Source: Pseudidiomarina donghaiensis
Lineage (GTDB): Bacteria > Pseudomonadota > Gammaproteobacteria > Enterobacterales > Alteromonadaceae
Assembly: GCF_900116895.1 (NCBI RefSeq)
Contig: NZ_FPCF01000001.1
Coordinates: 682,001 to 746,000, forward strand
Reading direction: 5' to 3'
Length of the DNA: 64,000 bases
Below the pieces are notes generated by a model, which saw only the letters and a list, made by a program, of their open reading frames with translations, was not told where the DNA came from and made no database searches. Positions 1-12,037 of this stretch are shown here, in pieces. Each line of letters starts with the position of its first letter. Position 1 is the first letter of the stretch. The position numbers were made by a program, and so were the translations under genes.

Positions 1-125
1 GAATACGCCCAATTTGCCGGTAACTTTTCGGGCAAGCTGAAACGCGCACTCCACAGGTTTCAAAAACGCGTATTTAGTTTTTAAATAATGAGTTTTTGAA
101 AATCGACGCTGGTGCAAGGTAATCA

Positions 126-161
126 ACGGGGAAGTCATTTTTTTGATTCACCCGTTTTTTT
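126..161 (+). terminator. terminator-like hairpin in the carAB leader
   Basis: ACGGG (126-130) can pair with CCCGT (151-155), and the bases between them add a few more imperfect pairs. Seven T residues follow at once (155-161). This is the shape of an intrinsic terminator. It sits only 18 bases before the carA start codon, so it either ends an upstream transcript or attenuates carAB. The stem is short and interrupted, so the call is moderate. Bases 1-125 hold no gene I can identify; an open frame runs from base 1 to a stop at 82-84 but resembles nothing known. Confidence 0.45.
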
Positions 162-178
162 ATATGCGGAGGTTAACC

Positions 179-1318
179 TTGAGTATTCTAGCGAGCCACT
201 CAGCAAGTAAAGCCATTTTGGTACTTGCCGATGGGACTGTTTTTCATGGCACGGCCATTGGCGCCGGCGGTACTGCAGTTGGTGAAGTTGTTTTTAACAC
301 CGCAATGACTGGTTACCAAGAAATTCTCACCGACCCCTCTTATGCAGAACAAATCGTTACCCTCACTTATCCTCACATCGGCAATTACGGCACTAACCAC
401 GAAGACGAAGAATCTAATCGCGTTTGGGCTAAAGGTCTAATCATTCGCGAAATGTCGCTGAAAGCAAGTAACTTCCGCCGCGAGCAGTCGCTTGGTGATT
501 ACTTACGCCAGCGCAATGTGGTAGGCATTGCCGATATTGATACGCGCAAGTTAACGCGTATTCTGCGAGAGAAAGGGGCGCAAAATGGCTGCATCATGGC
601 TGGCGAGATTAATGTTGAGAAAGCCTTAGAGTTAGCGCAACAATTTCCTGGTTTAAAGGGCTTAGATTTAGCCAAAGAAGTGACGATTCGTACCCCCGTT
701 GAGTGGGTAAGCCAGAGCTGGAAGCTTGGTCAAGGATTTAGCGACTTGAACGAACCGAAATTTCATGTGGTCGCCTACGATTATGGCTGCAAACGCAATA
801 TTTTACGGATGTTGGCTGACCGCGGTTGTAAAGTCACTTTAGTGCCAGCGCAAACGCCGGCCAAAGATGTACTCGCGATGAACCCTGATGGCGTGTTTTT
901 ATCGAATGGCCCTGGTGACCCGGAGCCATGTGACTACGCCATTACCGCAATTCAAGAAATTATTGACGCCAAGGTACCTATCTTTGGTATTTGTTTAGGC
1001 CATCAATTGCTGGCGCTGGCCAGTGGCGCGCAAACGGTAAAAATGAAGCTAGGCCACCATGGTGCGAACCACCCAGTGCAAGATTTAGCCACTGGGCGCG
1101 TGATGATTACCAGCCAAAACCATGGTTTTGCGGTAGACGAAGCGACGCTTCCGGCCACCATGAAAGCAACCCACAAGTCGTTGTTTGACGGTACCCTGCA
1201 GGGCATTGAGCGCACTGACGTGAAAGCCTTCAGTTTTCAAGGCCACCCAGAAGCGAGCCCAGGCCCGAACGATGCGGCCCCGTTATTCGACCACTTTATT
1301 GAATTGATGAGCCAGTAA
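179..1318 (+). CDS. carA: carbamoyl-phosphate synthase, small (glutaminase) subunit
   Basis: Hydrolyses glutamine and passes ammonia to CarB, which makes carbamoyl phosphate for pyrimidine and arginine synthesis in the cytoplasm. The class I glutaminase domain is in the C-terminal half, with the nucleophile Cys in GICLGHQ, the oxyanion-region motif [10 protein letters not shown], and the His/Glu of [11 protein letters not shown]. The N-terminal CPSase_sm_chain domain has the motif [12 protein letters not shown] chose the TTG at 179 because GGAGG (168-172) lies six bases upstream and the resulting 379 residues fit the family. An in-frame TTG at 143 and ATG at 164 would add non-conserved residues. 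carB follows after two bases, so the two are co-transcribed. Confidence 0.96.
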   Translation: MSILASHSASKAILVLADGTVFHGTAIGAGGTAVGEVVFNTAMTGYQEILTDPSYAEQIVTLTYPHIGNYGTNHEDEESNRVWAKGLIIREMSLKASNFRREQSLGDYLRQRNVVGIADIDTRKLTRILREKGAQNGCIMAGEINVEKALELAQQFPGLKGLDLAKEVTIRTPVEWVSQSWKLGQGFSDLNEPKFHVVAYDYGCKRNILRMLADRGCKVTLVPAQTPAKDVLAMNPDGVFLSNGPGDPEPCDYAITAIQEIIDAKVPIFGICLGHQLLALASGAQTVKMKLGHHGANHPVQDLATGRVMITSQNHGFAVDEATLPATMKATHKSLFDGTLQGIERTDVKAFSFQGHPEASPGPNDAAPLFDHFIELMSQ

Positions 1319-1320
1319 CT

Positions 1321-4541
<3,221 letters not shown>

Positions 4542-4545
<4 letters not shown>

Positions 4546-5018
4546 ATCAAATTCCAATGACCACCCGCGGCGCAGAGATGCTGCGGGAGGAATTGAAACG
4601 CTTAAAAACAGAAGAGCGACCGCGTATTATTCAAGCGATTGCTGACGCACGTGAGCACGGTGATTTAAAAGAAAATGCCGAGTACCATGCTGCCCGCGAG
4701 CAGCAGGGTTTCTGTGAAGGGCGTATTCAAGAAATTGAAGCGAAATTATCAAATTCACAAGTGATTGATGTCACCAAAGTGCCAAACCAAGGCAAGGTTA
4801 TTTTTGGTGCAACAGTAACTGTTTACAATACCGTTACCGACAAAGAAATGACGTATCGTATTGTGGGTGATGACGAAGCGGATATTAAGCAAAACTTAAT
4901 TTCGATTAACTCGCCCATTGCACGTGCGCTTATTGGTAAGCAAATTGACGATGTGGCGCGCGTTAATACACCAAACGGCGAAGTGGAATATGAAGTGGTT
5001 AAGGTTGAGTATATCTAA
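4542..5018 (+). CDS. greA: transcription elongation factor GreA
   Basis: Rescues backtracked RNA polymerase by stimulating cleavage of the nascent RNA through the secondary channel. The N-terminal coiled coil (about residues 1-75) carries the acidic tip around [20 protein letters not shown], which is the family signature. The C-terminal FKBP-like domain follows. The length of 158 residues is standard. The ATG overlaps the carB stop by four bases (ATGA), so greA is translationally coupled to carAB. In E. coli greA is not next to carAB. A strong hairpin at 5050-5077 ends the transcript inside the 3' end of the convergent gene. Confidence 0.96.
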
Positions 5019-5039
5019 ACCTTAACCAATGAGTTTGCT

Positions 5040-5309
5040 TTAACCTTTCAACAGCGCGACGAGTTCGCGCTGTTTTTGTTTGCGCTGCTCAGGGGTTATC
5101 GGTTTATGGTGATAGGCCTCAATGTCAGGAAAAACCTCTTCAATTTCGCGCTCAATGGCTTTGGCTAGTGCAACCGCCACGGCTTGTGAGCGCGCTTTCC
5201 GCGATGCGACTTTAGAAACTAGCGATGGGCTTTTACCTAATACTTCAGCGATCATGCTGAAATCAAAGCCGCGTCGCATTAATTCCTTTTTGATTTGTTG
5301 ACTATCCAT
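5040..5309 (-). CDS. Ner/Nlp-type helix-turn-helix DNA-binding protein
   Basis: An 89-residue protein whose residues 1-65 look like the winged-helix DNA-binding domain of the Mu-phage Ner repressor and the enterobacterial Nlp/SfsB proteins. It begins IKKELMRRGFDFSMIAEVLG, then has a recognition helix around SPSLVSKVASRK. The C-terminal 25 residues are charged and rich in Gln and Lys. It is transcribed divergently from a CI-like repressor, with two palindromes between them. No other phage genes are nearby, so it looks like a domesticated or orphan regulator. The family call is from memory of Ner-like sequences. The target genes are unknown. The ribosome-binding site is weak. Confidence 0.75.
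   Translation of the reverse strand: MDSQQIKKELMRRGFDFSMIAEVLGKSPSLVSKVASRKARSQAVAVALAKAIEREIEEVFPDIEAYHHKPITPEQRKQKQRELVALLKG
5050..5077 (+). terminator. intrinsic terminator of carA-carB-greA
   Basis: AACAGCGCG (5050-5058) pairs perfectly with CGCGCTGTT (5066-5074) over nine base pairs around a seven-base loop, followed by T residues to 5077. It ends plus-strand transcription from greA. It lies inside the coding sequence of the convergent Ner-like gene, whose last codons are read from the other strand. Confidence 0.8.
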
Positions 5310-5335
5310 CAGGTATAGTTATTCCTGTTCAGGTT

Positions 5336-5356
5336 AAGTGAATTGCGAGTTCACTT
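5336..5356. promoter_or_regulatory. operator-like palindrome in the divergent regulator promoter
   Basis: AAGTGAA (5336-5342) and TTCACTT (5350-5356) form a perfect inverted repeat with a seven-base spacer. It lies between the divergent Ner-like and CI-like genes, 27 bases upstream of the Ner-like start. Its position and symmetry suggest a repressor binding site, probably for one of the two flanking proteins. This is inference from layout. Confidence 0.5.
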
Positions 5357-5390
5357 TTGATTCTAAAATTAACTCAAATGGCAGATATTT

Positions 5391-5434
5391 GTGTCATTTG
5401 ACGCAAAAGTAAATAAAAACATGTCAAATGACAC
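5391..5434. promoter_or_regulatory. 12-bp inverted repeat over the start of the CI-like gene
   Basis: GTGTCATTTGAC (5391-5402) and GTCAAATGAC AC (5423-5434) are perfect reverse complements 20 bases apart. A further half-site, TCAAATG, is at 5374-5380. The repeats surround and overlap both possible start codons of the CI-like gene (GTG 5391, ATG 5421). They could be an autoregulatory operator, or form an RNA hairpin that masks translation. Confidence 0.55.
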
Positions 5435-5936
5435 GAGCAAGCTAAATAAACCACAAGCATCAGGTAAAATCAACTGTGCATTACCTGATCTAGAAACCTG
5501 TATGCAACGGTTAGCGGTTATCTCTAAGCAGACATCGGCTAGCGCTATCATGCGTTGGTTGGGTCTTCCAGAGGCGACGCATAGCAATTGGAAACGGCGA
5601 AATTCGATTAATTATGATCGGGTTATTGAAGGTTTGCTGCGACAAGGTGTGTCGCTTGATTGGTTTTTTGCACCGGCGGTTTATCTGCGTTACCCAAATG
5701 TGAGCTCAATTGTCACTGAGCAAGATGCCGACTATGAGGTGCCTGCAGAGTTTGATGCAATGCTGAAAGCGCTGGACGTTGTCGAACCCATTATGCAGCA
5801 GTATGGTGTGCTCATGACCGAGAGTAATCGTAAGCTGATGACAGAACTGTTTTTTAAGCGTCGTGGCGAGGGCGTCGTACTAGAAACTGCGCTGCACCAA
5901 GTCGCAAAGGCGTTGGCAACAGCGCAAGCAAAATAA
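5421..5936 (+). CDS. phage CI-type repressor-like HTH protein
   Basis: Residues 20-75 resemble the bacteriophage CI repressor helix-turn-helix domain: a region ending in LPEATHSNWKRRNSINYDRV is followed by IEGLLRQGVSLDWFF, the typical end of that domain. The C-terminal half (about 90 residues) is helical and charged. It lacks the Ser-Lys autopeptidase found in full CI/LexA repressors, so it is not expected to self-cleave. I chose ATG 5421; GTG 5391 in the same frame would add ten residues. Both starts lie within the inverted repeat. It is divergent from the Ner-like gene and precedes convergent yhbY. It may be an orphan phage-derived regulator. Confidence 0.72.
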   Translation: MSNDTSKLNKPQASGKINCALPDLETCMQRLAVISKQTSASAIMRWLGLPEATHSNWKRRNSINYDRVIEGLLRQGVSLDWFFAPAVYLRYPNVSSIVTEQDADYEVPAEFDAMLKALDVVEPIMQQYGVLMTESNRKLMTELFFKRRGEGVVLETALHQVAKALATAQAK

Positions 5937-5947
5937 CTAACTGACAA

Positions 5948-6256
5948 CTATTGGCGCGGAAGCTGAATCTTCTGCGCGTTACTTGGTTTGTATAAGGTTA
6001 AAATTTTACCGACAACTTGCACTTTGGTTGCAGCTGTGTGAGCTAGAATTGTCGCATAAATTTGCTCGCGCAGCTCACGATCTTCATCAGGCACTTTCAC
6101 TTTAATGAGTTCATGGTGCTCTAGTGCCAGCTCAATTTCTGCCATGACCCCTTCCGTTAAGCCATTTGCACCCAGCAGAACAACTGGTTTTAGCGAATGA
6201 GCAAGTGATTTTAAGTGCTGTTTTTGTTTATTGCTTAAGGTTACGGCGTTTGCCAT
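5948..6256 (-). CDS. yhbY: YhbY, CRM-domain RNA-binding protein of the 50S subunit
   Basis: Small single-domain CRM (CRS1-YhbY) protein of 102 residues that binds pre-50S ribosomal particles. The motif LKPVVLLGANGLTEGVMAEI carries the conserved GxxG-type loop, and the next strand reads HELIKVKVPDEDRE. The domain spans about residues 5-90. It is divergent from rlmE, another 50S factor, with 80 bases between the starts. The same pairing of yhbY with rlmE-ftsH is known in enterobacteria. Confidence 0.95.
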   Translation of the reverse strand: MANAVTLSNKQKQHLKSLAHSLKPVVLLGANGLTEGVMAEIELALEHHELIKVKVPDEDRELREQIYATILAHTAATKVQVVGKILTLYKPSNAQKIQLPRQ

Positions 6257-6336
6257 GTAATATATCCCATCAATGACTTGAATTTACGATATTGTACCGC
6301 CATCTAGGTGGAAGAAGCCAGTTTGGTAAGAGAATC

Positions 6337-6963
6337 ATGACGAAAAAACGCTCGGCTAGCAGTAAACGCTGGCTCCAAGAACACTTTAGTGATCATTATG
6401 TGCAAAAAGCGCAAAAAAAGGGCTATCGCTCACGCGCGGTGTTTAAGATTGAAGAAATACAGCAAAAAGACCGCATATTAAAGCAGAGTCAAACCGTGGT
6501 CGACTTAGGCGCAGCGCCTGGTGGGTGGTCACAATTTGTGGTTGACAACTTGCAGGGCAACTGCGAAGTCATCGCTTGTGATATTTTACCGATGGACCCA
6601 ATCGCTGGGGTCGATTTCCTAGAAGGCGACTTTCGTGATGAAGCCGTTTTGGATGCGTTGTTGACCCGAATTGGCGGTAAAAACGTAGATGTAGTGTTGT
6701 CCGACATGGCACCAAACATGAGTGGTAACGACAATGTGGATCAGCCACGAGCCATGTATCTGGTTGAATTAGCACTAGATATGTGTCATCAAGTATTGAA
6801 ACCAAACGGCACTTTTGTCGTCAAAGTGTTTCATGGCCAAGGTTTTGAAGAATTTTTAAAAGACGTTCGCGCGGCGTTCACTACGGTGAAAACGCGTAAG
6901 CCAGATTCGTCACGTGCACGTTCACGTGAGGTGTATCTGGTAGCGACCGGATACAAACTGTAG
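6337..6963 (+). CDS. rlmE: 23S rRNA (uridine2552-2'-O)-methyltransferase RlmE/FtsJ/RrmJ
   Basis: Methylates the 2'-OH of U2552 in the A loop of 23S rRNA, a late step in 50S assembly. The SAM-binding motif [14 protein letters not shown], the DMAPNMSG motif with the catalytic Asp, and the Lys of [11 protein letters not shown] are all visible, matching the K-D-K-E tetrad architecture. I chose ATG 6337 because the protein then begins [20 protein letters not shown] like E. coli RlmE. An in-frame TTG at 6292 would add 15 unrelated residues. At 208 residues its length is normal. ftsH follows after 45 bases, as in E. coli. Confidence 0.97.
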   Translation: MTKKRSASSKRWLQEHFSDHYVQKAQKKGYRSRAVFKIEEIQQKDRILKQSQTVVDLGAAPGGWSQFVVDNLQGNCEVIACDILPMDPIAGVDFLEGDFRDEAVLDALLTRIGGKNVDVVLSDMAPNMSGNDNVDQPRAMYLVELALDMCHQVLKPNGTFVVKVFHGQGFEEFLKDVRAAFTTVKTRKPDSSRARSREVYLVATGYKL

Positions 6964-7008
6964 TACCCTGTAGGGCGTGCTACAAATGCAAACAAGAGGT
7001 AGTCAGCT

Positions 7009-8931
7009 TTGAGCGATATGGCAAAGAATCTCATTTTATGGTTGGTGATTGCCGTTGTATTAATGACTGTATTTAACAATTTCAGTCAAGGCGGCGGTAG
7101 TGGTCAACAGGTGGCGTACAGCCAGTTTATTAGTCAAGTACACAATGGTGGTGTGCGTAAGGCTGATATTGACGGCCGTGTGATCACCGCGCAATCGCGC
7201 ACCGGTGAGCAATTCACGACAATTATTCCAACCCAGTACGATCCTAAACTGCTGGACGACTTGTTGGAAAACAACGTGGAAGTAACGGGTAAACCACCCG
7301 AAGAGCCAAGTATTTGGGCCTCGATTTTTATTTCGTGGTTCCCAATGTTGTTGCTAATTGGCGTATGGATTTTCTTCATGCGACAAATGCAGGGCGGCGG
7401 TGGTAAAGGCGCTATGTCGTTTGGCAAAAGCAAAGCGCGCCTCATGAGCGAAGATCAAATTAAAACCACCTTTGCTGATGTTGCAGGTTGTGACGAAGCG
7501 AAAGAGGAAGTGACAGAGCTGGTTGATTACCTGAAAGACCCGACACGTTTTCAACACCTTGGCGGTAAAATTCCAAAAGGTGTGTTAATGGTGGGCCCGC
7601 CAGGTACGGGTAAGACCCTGTTAGCGAAAGCCATTGCCGGTGAAGCGCGGGTACCGTTCTTTTCAATTTCTGGTTCAGACTTTGTTGAAATGTTTGTCGG
7701 TGTGGGTGCGTCACGTGTACGTGACATGTTCGAGCAAGCTAAAAAAGCAGCACCGTGTATTATCTTTATTGACGAAATTGACGCCGTAGGTCGCCAGCGT
7801 GGCGCCGGACTAGGTGGCGGTCACGATGAGCGTGAACAAACCTTGAACCAAATGTTGGTTGAAATGGACGGCTTTGAAGGCAACGAAGGTATTATCGTTA
7901 TTGCCGCGACTAACCGCCCAGATGTACTCGATCCAGCCTTGCTGCGCCCAGGCCGCTTTGACCGTCAAGTGGTTGTCGGCTTGCCAGATGTGCGTGGTCG
8001 TGAACAAATTTTGAAAGTACACATGCGCAAAGTGCCGTTAGGCAAAGATGTTGATGCATCTGTTATTGCGCGTGGTACGCCTGGCTTCTCAGGCGCTGAC
8101 TTAGCCAATTTGGTCAACGAAGCGGCGTTGTTTGCCGCACGTGGCAACAAGAAAGTTGTGGCGATGGAAGAGTTTGAAAAAGCCAAAGACAAAATCATGA
8201 TGGGCGCTGAACGCCGCTCAATGGTGATGACCGAAGAAGAGAAAGCCATGACCGCTTATCATGAAGCGGGGCATGCAATCGTTGGTCGCTTGGTACCGGA
8301 ACACGACCCAGTCTACAAGGTTTCGATTATTCCGCGTGGCCGTGCACTAGGTGTCACTATGTACTTGCCTGAGCAAGATCGTGTGAGTCACTCGAAACAG
8401 CACCTAGAGAGCATGATTTCGAGCTTATTTGGTGGTCGTCTAGCCGAACAAATTATTTACGGCGATGAAAAAGTAACCACGGGTGCGTCAAACGATATTG
8501 AACGAGCAACACAAATTGCTCGCAAAATGGTAACTCAGTGGGGCCTGTCAGAAAAAATGGGGCCGTTGTTGTACGCTGATGACGAAGGTGAAGTGTTCTT
8601 GGGCCGCTCAGTAACCCAGCACAAGCACATGTCGGACGAAACAGCACGAGCTATTGACCAAGAGATTAAGCTGTTTATTGATCGTAACTACGATCGTGCT
8701 AAGCGCATCTTGGAAGAAAACGTAGATATTTTGCACACGATGAAAGACGCATTGATGAAGTACGAAACCATTGATGCCGACCAAATTGACGATTTAATGA
8801 ATCGTCGAGAGGTGCGTGAGCCGCGTGACTGGCAACGCCGCGATAAAAAGCCTGGCGATGACAATAACAACGCGGAAGGTGATCAGTCAGTATCTTCGGC
8901 GAAGCCCGCCGGTGACTCACCCGCAAGTTAA
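7009..8931 (+). CDS. ftsH: ATP-dependent zinc metalloprotease FtsH
   Basis: Membrane-anchored AAA+ protease that degrades unassembled membrane proteins and regulators such as LpxC and sigma-32 in E. coli. There are two transmembrane segments (about residues 6-25 and 100-122) with a periplasmic domain between them. The AAA module has Walker A GPPGTGKT, Walker B IIFIDEID and the second region of homology [19 protein letters not shown]. The zinc site is HEAGH near residue 418. The acidic, Asn-rich tail is variable. The TTG at 7009 has AGAGG nine bases upstream; ATG 7018 (MAKNLILW) is the alternative. A terminator follows. Confidence 0.97.
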   Translation: MSDMAKNLILWLVIAVVLMTVFNNFSQGGGSGQQVAYSQFISQVHNGGVRKADIDGRVITAQSRTGEQFTTIIPTQYDPKLLDDLLENNVEVTGKPPEEPSIWASIFISWFPMLLLIGVWIFFMRQMQGGGGKGAMSFGKSKARLMSEDQIKTTFADVAGCDEAKEEVTELVDYLKDPTRFQHLGGKIPKGVLMVGPPGTGKTLLAKAIAGEARVPFFSISGSDFVEMFVGVGASRVRDMFEQAKKAAPCIIFIDEIDAVGRQRGAGLGGGHDEREQTLNQMLVEMDGFEGNEGIIVIAATNRPDVLDPALLRPGRFDRQVVVGLPDVRGREQILKVHMRKVPLGKDVDASVIARGTPGFSGADLANLVNEAALFAARGNKKVVAMEEFEKAKDKIMMGAERRSMVMTEEEKAMTAYHEAGHAIVGRLVPEHDPVYKVSIIPRGRALGVTMYLPEQDRVSHSKQHLESMISSLFGGRLAEQIIYGDEKVTTGASNDIERATQIARKMVTQWGLSEKMGPLLYADDEGEVFLGRSVTQHKHMSDETARAIDQEIKLFIDRNYDRAKRILEENVDILHTMKDALMKYETIDADQIDDLMNRREVREPRDWQRRDKKPGDDNNNAEGDQSVSSAKPAGDSPAS

Positions 8932-8936
8932 TGACT

Positions 8937-8967
8937 AAAAAAGCCCCGTTCTGCGGGGCTTTTTTTT
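8937..8967 (+). terminator. intrinsic terminator after ftsH
   Basis: AAGCCCCG (8941-8948) and CGGGGCTT (8954-8961) form a perfect stem with a TTCTG loop, followed by a run of eight T (8960-8967). It separates ftsH from folP. A possible folP promoter follows: ATGACG at 8969-8974, a 16-base spacer, then GATAAT at 8991-8996. Confidence 0.92.
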
Positions 8968-9015
8968 AATGACGAAACACAACAAGCCAAGATAATAGTT
9001 AGTGGAATGCTCAAC

Positions 9016-9834
9016 ATGAATGATTCTCGCGCAAACATTGAGGTGATGGGGATAATCAACACAACCCCAGATTCGTTTTCTGATGGTGGACGTTTTAATC
9101 AGCTTGACGCGGCCTTGCGCCAAGCAGAGCAAATGGTTAACGACGGTGTGCATTGGTTAGATGTCGGCGGTGAATCAACCCGTCCAGGTAGCTCTGGCGT
9201 ATCAGCTCAAGAAGAAATTGATAGAGTCATACCATTGGTTGAGCAGTTACAGTCACGTTTTAATGTTGCGATATCGGTGGATACGTGCAAAACCGTGGTG
9301 ATGGCTGAAGCGTTAAAACATAATGTGCAAATGATTAACGACATTAATGCGCTGCGCGATGAAGGAGCCGAAGCATTGTTAGCTCAGGCAGACGGCGTGA
9401 AAGTGTGCTTAATGCACATGCAAGGCGAGCCACGGACCATGCAACATGAACCTCGTTATGATGACGTGGTGGTCGAAGTGAAACAGTTTTTAACGAGCCG
9501 CGTACGGGCCTGTGAAGCTGCGGGCATACAAAAAACAAACATTTATCTCGATCCAGGCTTTGGATTTGGTAAGTCTGTCAGGCATAATTACCAGCTGCTA
9601 AAACGCTTGCAAGCGTTTCATGAATTGCAGCTACCATTGCTCGTGGGTATGTCACGTAAGTCGATGCTGGGCCAAGTTACTGATCGGCCAGTTGATGAGC
9701 GTTTAGCGGGAAGTATTGCCGCGGCAACGATTGCCGCAATGAAAGGGGCACAGATTATTCGTGTGCATGATGTCAAGGAAACGGTTGACGCAATGAAAAT
9801 AGTTGCAGCAACCTTGGCGGGAGAATTCGCTTGA
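9016..9834 (+). CDS. folP: dihydropteroate synthase
   Basis: Condenses para-aminobenzoate with dihydropterin pyrophosphate in folate synthesis, and is the sulfonamide target. The TIM-barrel signatures are visible: [16 protein letters not shown] near the N terminus, [11 protein letters not shown], and DPGFGFGKS near the middle. The C-terminal region carries [10 protein letters not shown] and RVHDV. ATG 9016 lies nine bases after GGA. The in-frame ATG 9007 abuts that GGA and is less likely, but would add three residues. The stop codon overlaps the glmM TTG start, so the pair is translationally coupled, as in E. coli. Confidence 0.96.
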   Translation: MNDSRANIEVMGIINTTPDSFSDGGRFNQLDAALRQAEQMVNDGVHWLDVGGESTRPGSSGVSAQEEIDRVIPLVEQLQSRFNVAISVDTCKTVVMAEALKHNVQMINDINALRDEGAEALLAQADGVKVCLMHMQGEPRTMQHEPRYDDVVVEVKQFLTSRVRACEAAGIQKTNIYLDPGFGFGKSVRHNYQLLKRLQAFHELQLPLLVGMSRKSMLGQVTDRPVDERLAGSIAAATIAAMKGAQIIRVHDVKETVDAMKIVAATLAGEFA

Positions 9835-11171
9835 GTCAGCGTAAATATTTTGGCACCGATGGCGTTCGTGGACGTGTCGGTGATTTTCCGATTACACCAG
9901 ATTTTGCTGTTAAACTCGGTTGGGCTGCAGGCACCGTGCTGTCTGCTAGTGGCAACCAACGTGTGTTGATTGGTAAAGACACCCGTTTATCAGGCTATAT
10001 GCTTGAGTCAGCGCTTGAAGCTGGCTTACTTTCGGCGGGCGTTAGTGTGGAATTCTTAGGGCCGATGCCAACCCCTGCAGTGGCGTATTTAACACGTAAT
10101 TTTCGGGCGGCAGCTGGCATTGTTATTAGTGCGTCGCATAACCCTTATTACGATAACGGCATTAAGTTTTTCTCGGATGCTGGTAGTAAGTTATCAGATA
10201 GCGTTGAAGCCGAAATTGAGCGTTTGTTAGATGAGCCAATTCGTTGTGTACCGTCTGAAAACATGGGCCGAGCAAGCCGCATAGACGACGCGCCAGGGCG
10301 TTACATTGAGTTTTGCAAAAGCGTTTTCCCAAGTGACTTGTCACTGAAGGGCATGAAAATTGTGGTGGATTGCGCCCATGGTGCTACTTACCATATTGCC
10401 CCTGATGTACTGCGCGAGCTTGGTGCTGATATTTGGGAAATGGGTACTGAACCGAACGGCGTTAACATTAATCACGAGTGCGGCGCGACTCATCTTGATG
10501 CGTTACGTGCAAAAGTTTTGGCCGAAAAAGCCGATCTTGGCTTTGCGCTTGATGGCGACGGTGACCGTTTAATGATGGTTACTGCGAGCGGGCGCGTTGT
10601 AGATGGTGATGACGTTATTTACATTCTAGCCCGTGCAGCCCAGCAGGACGGCTTATTGCAAGGCGGTATTGTCGGCACATTAATGAGTAACTTTGCGCTA
10701 GAAAAATACTTCACTGAGCGCCGTATTCCATTTGTGCGGGCCAAAGTAGGCGACCGTTACGTTATGGAAGAGCTAGTGAAACGCGACTGGCGTATTGGCG
10801 GCGAAAACTCAGGCCATTTAATCAATCGTCAATTTCACAGTACCGGCGACGGCATTATCGCAGGGTTGCAAGTACTTACCGCCATGCAACGCGAAGAACG
10901 CACTCTAGATGAACTGTTAGCGGAGTTTGTTAAGTACCCCCAAGCTTTGGTCAACGTACGTTTCAACGCTGGTGATAATCCGCTAGAAGCGGACAACGTG
11001 AAAGCCGTCGTTGCAGAAGTTGAACAAGCTCTAGGCAACAACGGTCGCGTGTTGTTACGCAAGTCGGGCACCGAGCCATTAATTCGAGTCATGGTTGAGG
11101 GTAAAGACGCGAAAGTGGTGCAAAAATTTGCCGAAGAAATTGCTAGCGAAGTGGAAGCGGTTAGTAATTAA
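9831..11171 (+). CDS. glmM: phosphoglucosamine mutase
   Basis: Interconverts glucosamine-6-phosphate and glucosamine-1-phosphate on the way to UDP-GlcNAc for peptidoglycan and LPS. The catalytic phosphoserine loop is [15 protein letters not shown] (Ser about residue 102). The metal-binding loop [11 protein letters not shown] and the sugar loop GGENSGH are present, as is the C-terminal phosphate-binding [12 protein letters not shown]. The 446 residues match the family. The start is TTG 9831 with GGGAG seven bases upstream, overlapping the folP stop. Confidence 0.97.
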   Translation: MSQRKYFGTDGVRGRVGDFPITPDFAVKLGWAAGTVLSASGNQRVLIGKDTRLSGYMLESALEAGLLSAGVSVEFLGPMPTPAVAYLTRNFRAAAGIVISASHNPYYDNGIKFFSDAGSKLSDSVEAEIERLLDEPIRCVPSENMGRASRIDDAPGRYIEFCKSVFPSDLSLKGMKIVVDCAHGATYHIAPDVLRELGADIWEMGTEPNGVNINHECGATHLDALRAKVLAEKADLGFALDGDGDRLMMVTASGRVVDGDDVIYILARAAQQDGLLQGGIVGTLMSNFALEKYFTERRIPFVRAKVGDRYVMEELVKRDWRIGGENSGHLINRQFHSTGDGIIAGLQVLTAMQREERTLDELLAEFVKYPQALVNVRFNAGDNPLEADNVKAVVAEVEQALGNNGRVLLRKSGTEPLIRVMVEGKDAKVVQKFAEEIASEVEAVSN

Positions 11172-11212
11172 CCAGTAAGCTGATTTTCAGTAATAAATTC
11201 CATCTCGACAGC

Positions 11213-11249
11213 TTGTAACTTGCGGCGAGGTTATGTAATATCTCGCCGC
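11213..11249 (+). promoter_or_regulatory. tpiA promoter framed by an inverted repeat
   Basis: TTGTAA (11213-11218), a 17-base spacer and TAATAT (11236-11241) make a good sigma-70 promoter for tpiA. The -10 box lies between the arms of a perfect 8-bp inverted repeat, GCGGCGAG (11222-11229) and CTCGCCGC (11242-11249). That is where a repressor would act. No T tract follows, so the repeat is not a terminator. Confidence 0.6.
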
Positions 11250-11272
11250 TCTCAACGAAGTCAGAGGTTTAG

Positions 11273-12034
11273 ATGCAACGCCAACCGTTAGTTATAGCTA
11301 ACTGGAAAATGAACGGCGACCGTCACTTGGTCGCAAGCATGGCCGAAGCTTTGCGAGAAAGCGCTGCGAAGCACCCACAAGTTGATGTTGTGGTTTGTCC
11401 GCCAGCGGTGTTATTACCAGCATGGCAGCAAGCCGCGTTTTACGACAATTTGAAACTAGGTTGTCAAGACGTCAACGAGCATGGCCACGGTGCGCACACT
11501 GGTGAACACAGCGTTGCACTGGTGCAGGAAGCAGGTGTTAGTGTGGCCTTAGTGGGCCATTCCGAACGTCGCCAGTTTTATGGGGATACCGCTGAGCGTA
11601 TTGCTGCTAAAGTAAATACTTTGCAGGCAAGCGGCATGACCGTGGTACTCTGTGTTGGCGAAAGCGCCCAGCAGCGAGAGCAAGAGCAAACCTTCGTTGT
11701 GGTAGCTCAACAGTTACACGATGCGCTGCAGCATGTTGAACAATGCAGCAACCTAGTTATCGCTTATGAGCCAGTTTGGGCTATCGGTACAGGGTTAACC
11801 GCGTCACCCGGACAAGCGCAAGAAGTTCATGCGTTTATTCGTAACTGGTTAAGTGACAAATTTGGGCCTGCAGGCGCCAACCTACAACTATTGTATGGTG
11901 GCAGTGTGAAGGCTGATAACGCCGAGCAATTATTTGCTCAGGCTGATATTGATGGTGGTTTGATAGGCGGAGCAAGCCTGGTGCCTGAGCAGTTCGTCGC
12001 CATTTGCAACGCAGCACAAACCCGGAGTAAGTAA
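11273..12034 (+). CDS. tpiA: triosephosphate isomerase
   Basis: Interconverts dihydroxyacetone phosphate and glyceraldehyde-3-phosphate in glycolysis and gluconeogenesis. The N-terminal NWKMNG motif carries the active-site Asn and Lys, the electrophilic His is in LVGHSERR, and the catalytic Glu with the flexible loop is in AYEPVWAIGTG. The phosphate-binding LLYGGSV and GGLIGGASL lie near the C terminus. The 253 residues are normal. It lies immediately upstream of secG; in E. coli tpiA is elsewhere, so this join differs from the enterobacterial order. Confidence 0.97.
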   Translation: MQRQPLVIANWKMNGDRHLVASMAEALRESAAKHPQVDVVVCPPAVLLPAWQQAAFYDNLKLGCQDVNEHGHGAHTGEHSVALVQEAGVSVALVGHSERRQFYGDTAERIAAKVNTLQASGMTVVLCVGESAQQREQEQTFVVVAQQLHDALQHVEQCSNLVIAYEPVWAIGTGLTASPGQAQEVHAFIRNWLSDKFGPAGANLQLLYGGSVKADNAEQLFAQADIDGGLIGGASLVPEQFVAICNAAQTRSK

Positions 12035-12037
12035 GCT

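Noticed and set aside
1-84. Open frame from the window edge to a stop at 82-84
   Set aside because: It is only 27 codons, its sequence matches no gene expected before carA, and codon use gives no support. It could be the tail of an upstream gene but cannot be shown.
5040-5936. Prophage
   Set aside because: Only two regulator genes are present, with no integrase, attachment repeats or structural genes. It is reported as an orphan regulator pair instead.
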